From positions 1-6,873 of the forward strand of contig CABQMV010000106.1 in NCBI GenBank assembly GCA_902465325.1: DNA of 6,873 bases. The letters are read 5' to 3'. This document shows, one piece after another, positions 6,179-6,873 of the stretch. Source of the stretch: an uncultured Oscillospiraceae bacterium (GTDB lineage: Bacteria; Bacillota; Clostridia; UBA1212; SIG427). Made by a program: the position numbers and the translations under genes. How positions within the stretch are numbered: the first letter of the stretch is position 1; each line of letters opens with the position of its first letter. The notes under the pieces were generated by a model. The model was not told the DNA's origin, did not search any database, and saw nothing but the letters and a program-made list of their open reading frames with translations.

Positions 6179-6873
6179 ATGGATCATAAGCTTTATCATA
6201 TCGGACTGGATGTGGGTTCTACAACAGTAAAAGTTGCTGTGCTGGATGCAGACTTCTGTCTGCTGTACTCAAAATACCAGCGCCATTTTTCCGATATTAG
6301 AAAAACGATATATGAGGTACTCTCTCAGGTATTGGAGCAGTATGCAGGAACTTCTGCCACAATTATGATTACCGGTTCCGGCGGAATGCTGGTGGCCAAG
6401 TGGCTGGGTCTGGATTTTGTCCAGGAGGTGGTAGCCTCCACGGAAGCGGTCCAGCGCATAATTCCTACAGCAGATGTGGCAATAGAGCTGGGAGGAGAAG
6501 ACGCCAAAATTACATATTTCAGAAATCCGGTAGAGCAGAGAATGAACGGTACCTGTGCAGGCGGTACGGGCGCTTTTATTGACCAGATGGCCATTTTACT
6601 GAAAACAGATGCCACTGGTTTAAATGAATATGCCAAGAAGCATACTACGATTTATCCCATTGCCGCTCGCTGTGGGGTTTTTGCGAAAACGGACATTCAG
6701 CCGCTTTTAAATGAGGGCGCGGCGAAGGAGGACATTGCCGCCTCTGTATTTCAGTCTGTTGTCAATCAAACCATCAGCGGGCTGGCCTGTGGACGGCCCA
6801 TCCGCGGGAATGTGGCCTTTTTAGGGGGCCCTCTGAATTATCTTTCTGAACTGAGAGCCCGTTTTATAGAAAC
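6179..6873 (+). CDS. 2-hydroxyacyl-CoA dehydratase activase-type ATPase (BadF/BadG/BcrA/BcrD family), 5' part only
   Basis: The first 231 codons are in the window and the gene continues past the right edge. The protein belongs to the ASKHA-fold ATPases that use ATP to inject an electron into 2-hydroxyacyl-CoA dehydratases or benzoyl-CoA-type reductases. Visible motifs are phosphate-1 loop DVGSTTVK (11-18), ITGSGG (64-69), phosphate-2 ELGGEDAK (103-110), NGTCAGGTG (123-131) and ARCGVFAKTD (163-172), then FLGGP (214-218). C126 and C165 correspond to the two cysteines per subunit that hold the bridging [4Fe-4S] cluster of the HgdC dimer. The sequence most resembles the N-terminus of the very large clostridial version with two activase domains fused to dehydratase-like parts, but only the truncated end is missing evidence for that. 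No good ribosome site precedes the ATG (AAGGAG at 6153-6158 is about 20 nt away). The 5 bp gap from aspS suggests translational coupling. The physiological substrate is unknown. Confidence 0.9.
   Translation, partial: MDHKLYHIGLDVGSTTVKVAVLDADFCLLYSKYQRHFSDIRKTIYEVLSQVLEQYAGTSATIMITGSGGMLVAKWLGLDFVQEVVASTEAVQRIIPTADVAIELGGEDAKITYFRNPVEQRMNGTCAGGTGAFIDQMAILLKTDATGLNEYAKKHTTIYPIAARCGVFAKTDIQPLLNEGAAKEDIAASVFQSVVNQTISGLACGRPIRGNVAFLGGPLNYLSELRARFIE

Noticed and set aside
1..6873. CRISPR array, tRNA or rRNA gene, insertion sequence
   Set aside because: I saw no regularly spaced repeats, no tRNA-like cloverleaf and no transposase frame or terminal inverted repeats; the rearrangement at ~480 has no visible mobile element beside it.

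Overview
The window reads as a low-to-mid GC Clostridia chromosome or metagenomic contig, probably a gut Lachnospiraceae or Oscillospiraceae relative. The reasons are secreted dockerin-bearing carbohydrate esterases, strong AAGGAGG ribosome binding sites, a clostridial-type AspRS start (GLKRTH) and a BadF/HgdC-type dehydratase activase of the kind seen in anaerobic amino-acid fermenters. The taxonomy is inference. All supported genes lie on the + strand.

Region 1 (1-642) is a broken toxin-antitoxin locus. A consensus promoter (TTGACA-17-TATAAT), overlapped by two copies of TCGTGCGATT, leads to an intact Phd/YefM-type antitoxin. The toxin overlaps it by ATGA but keeps only about 29 residues of a VapC-like PIN domain. 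The same open frame then runs into the last ~50 residues of a secreted esterase of the type found downstream. This chimeric junction is the most unusual thing in the window. It looks like the scar of a deletion or rearrangement that removed most of the toxin and most of a third esterase.

Region 2 (662-4224) holds two tandem paralogous secreted esterases of the SASA/SGNH type. Each has a signal peptide, an N-terminal type I dockerin, a GQSN nucleophile block, a QGE block and a DxxH block. With the remnant at 484-642, the locus once carried at least three copies. I see no promoter or terminator between the antitoxin gene and the hairpin at 4246-4295, so the esterases may now be read from the toxin-antitoxin promoter (inference).

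Region 3 (4308-6873) is a separate transcription unit. A consensus promoter drives aspS (aspartyl-tRNA synthetase, complete). Five bases after its stop comes the start of a large 2-hydroxyacyl-CoA dehydratase activase-type ATPase, which runs off the right edge. Housekeeping translation and radical-type dehydratase activation thus share a transcript, apparently by co-location rather than by pathway.
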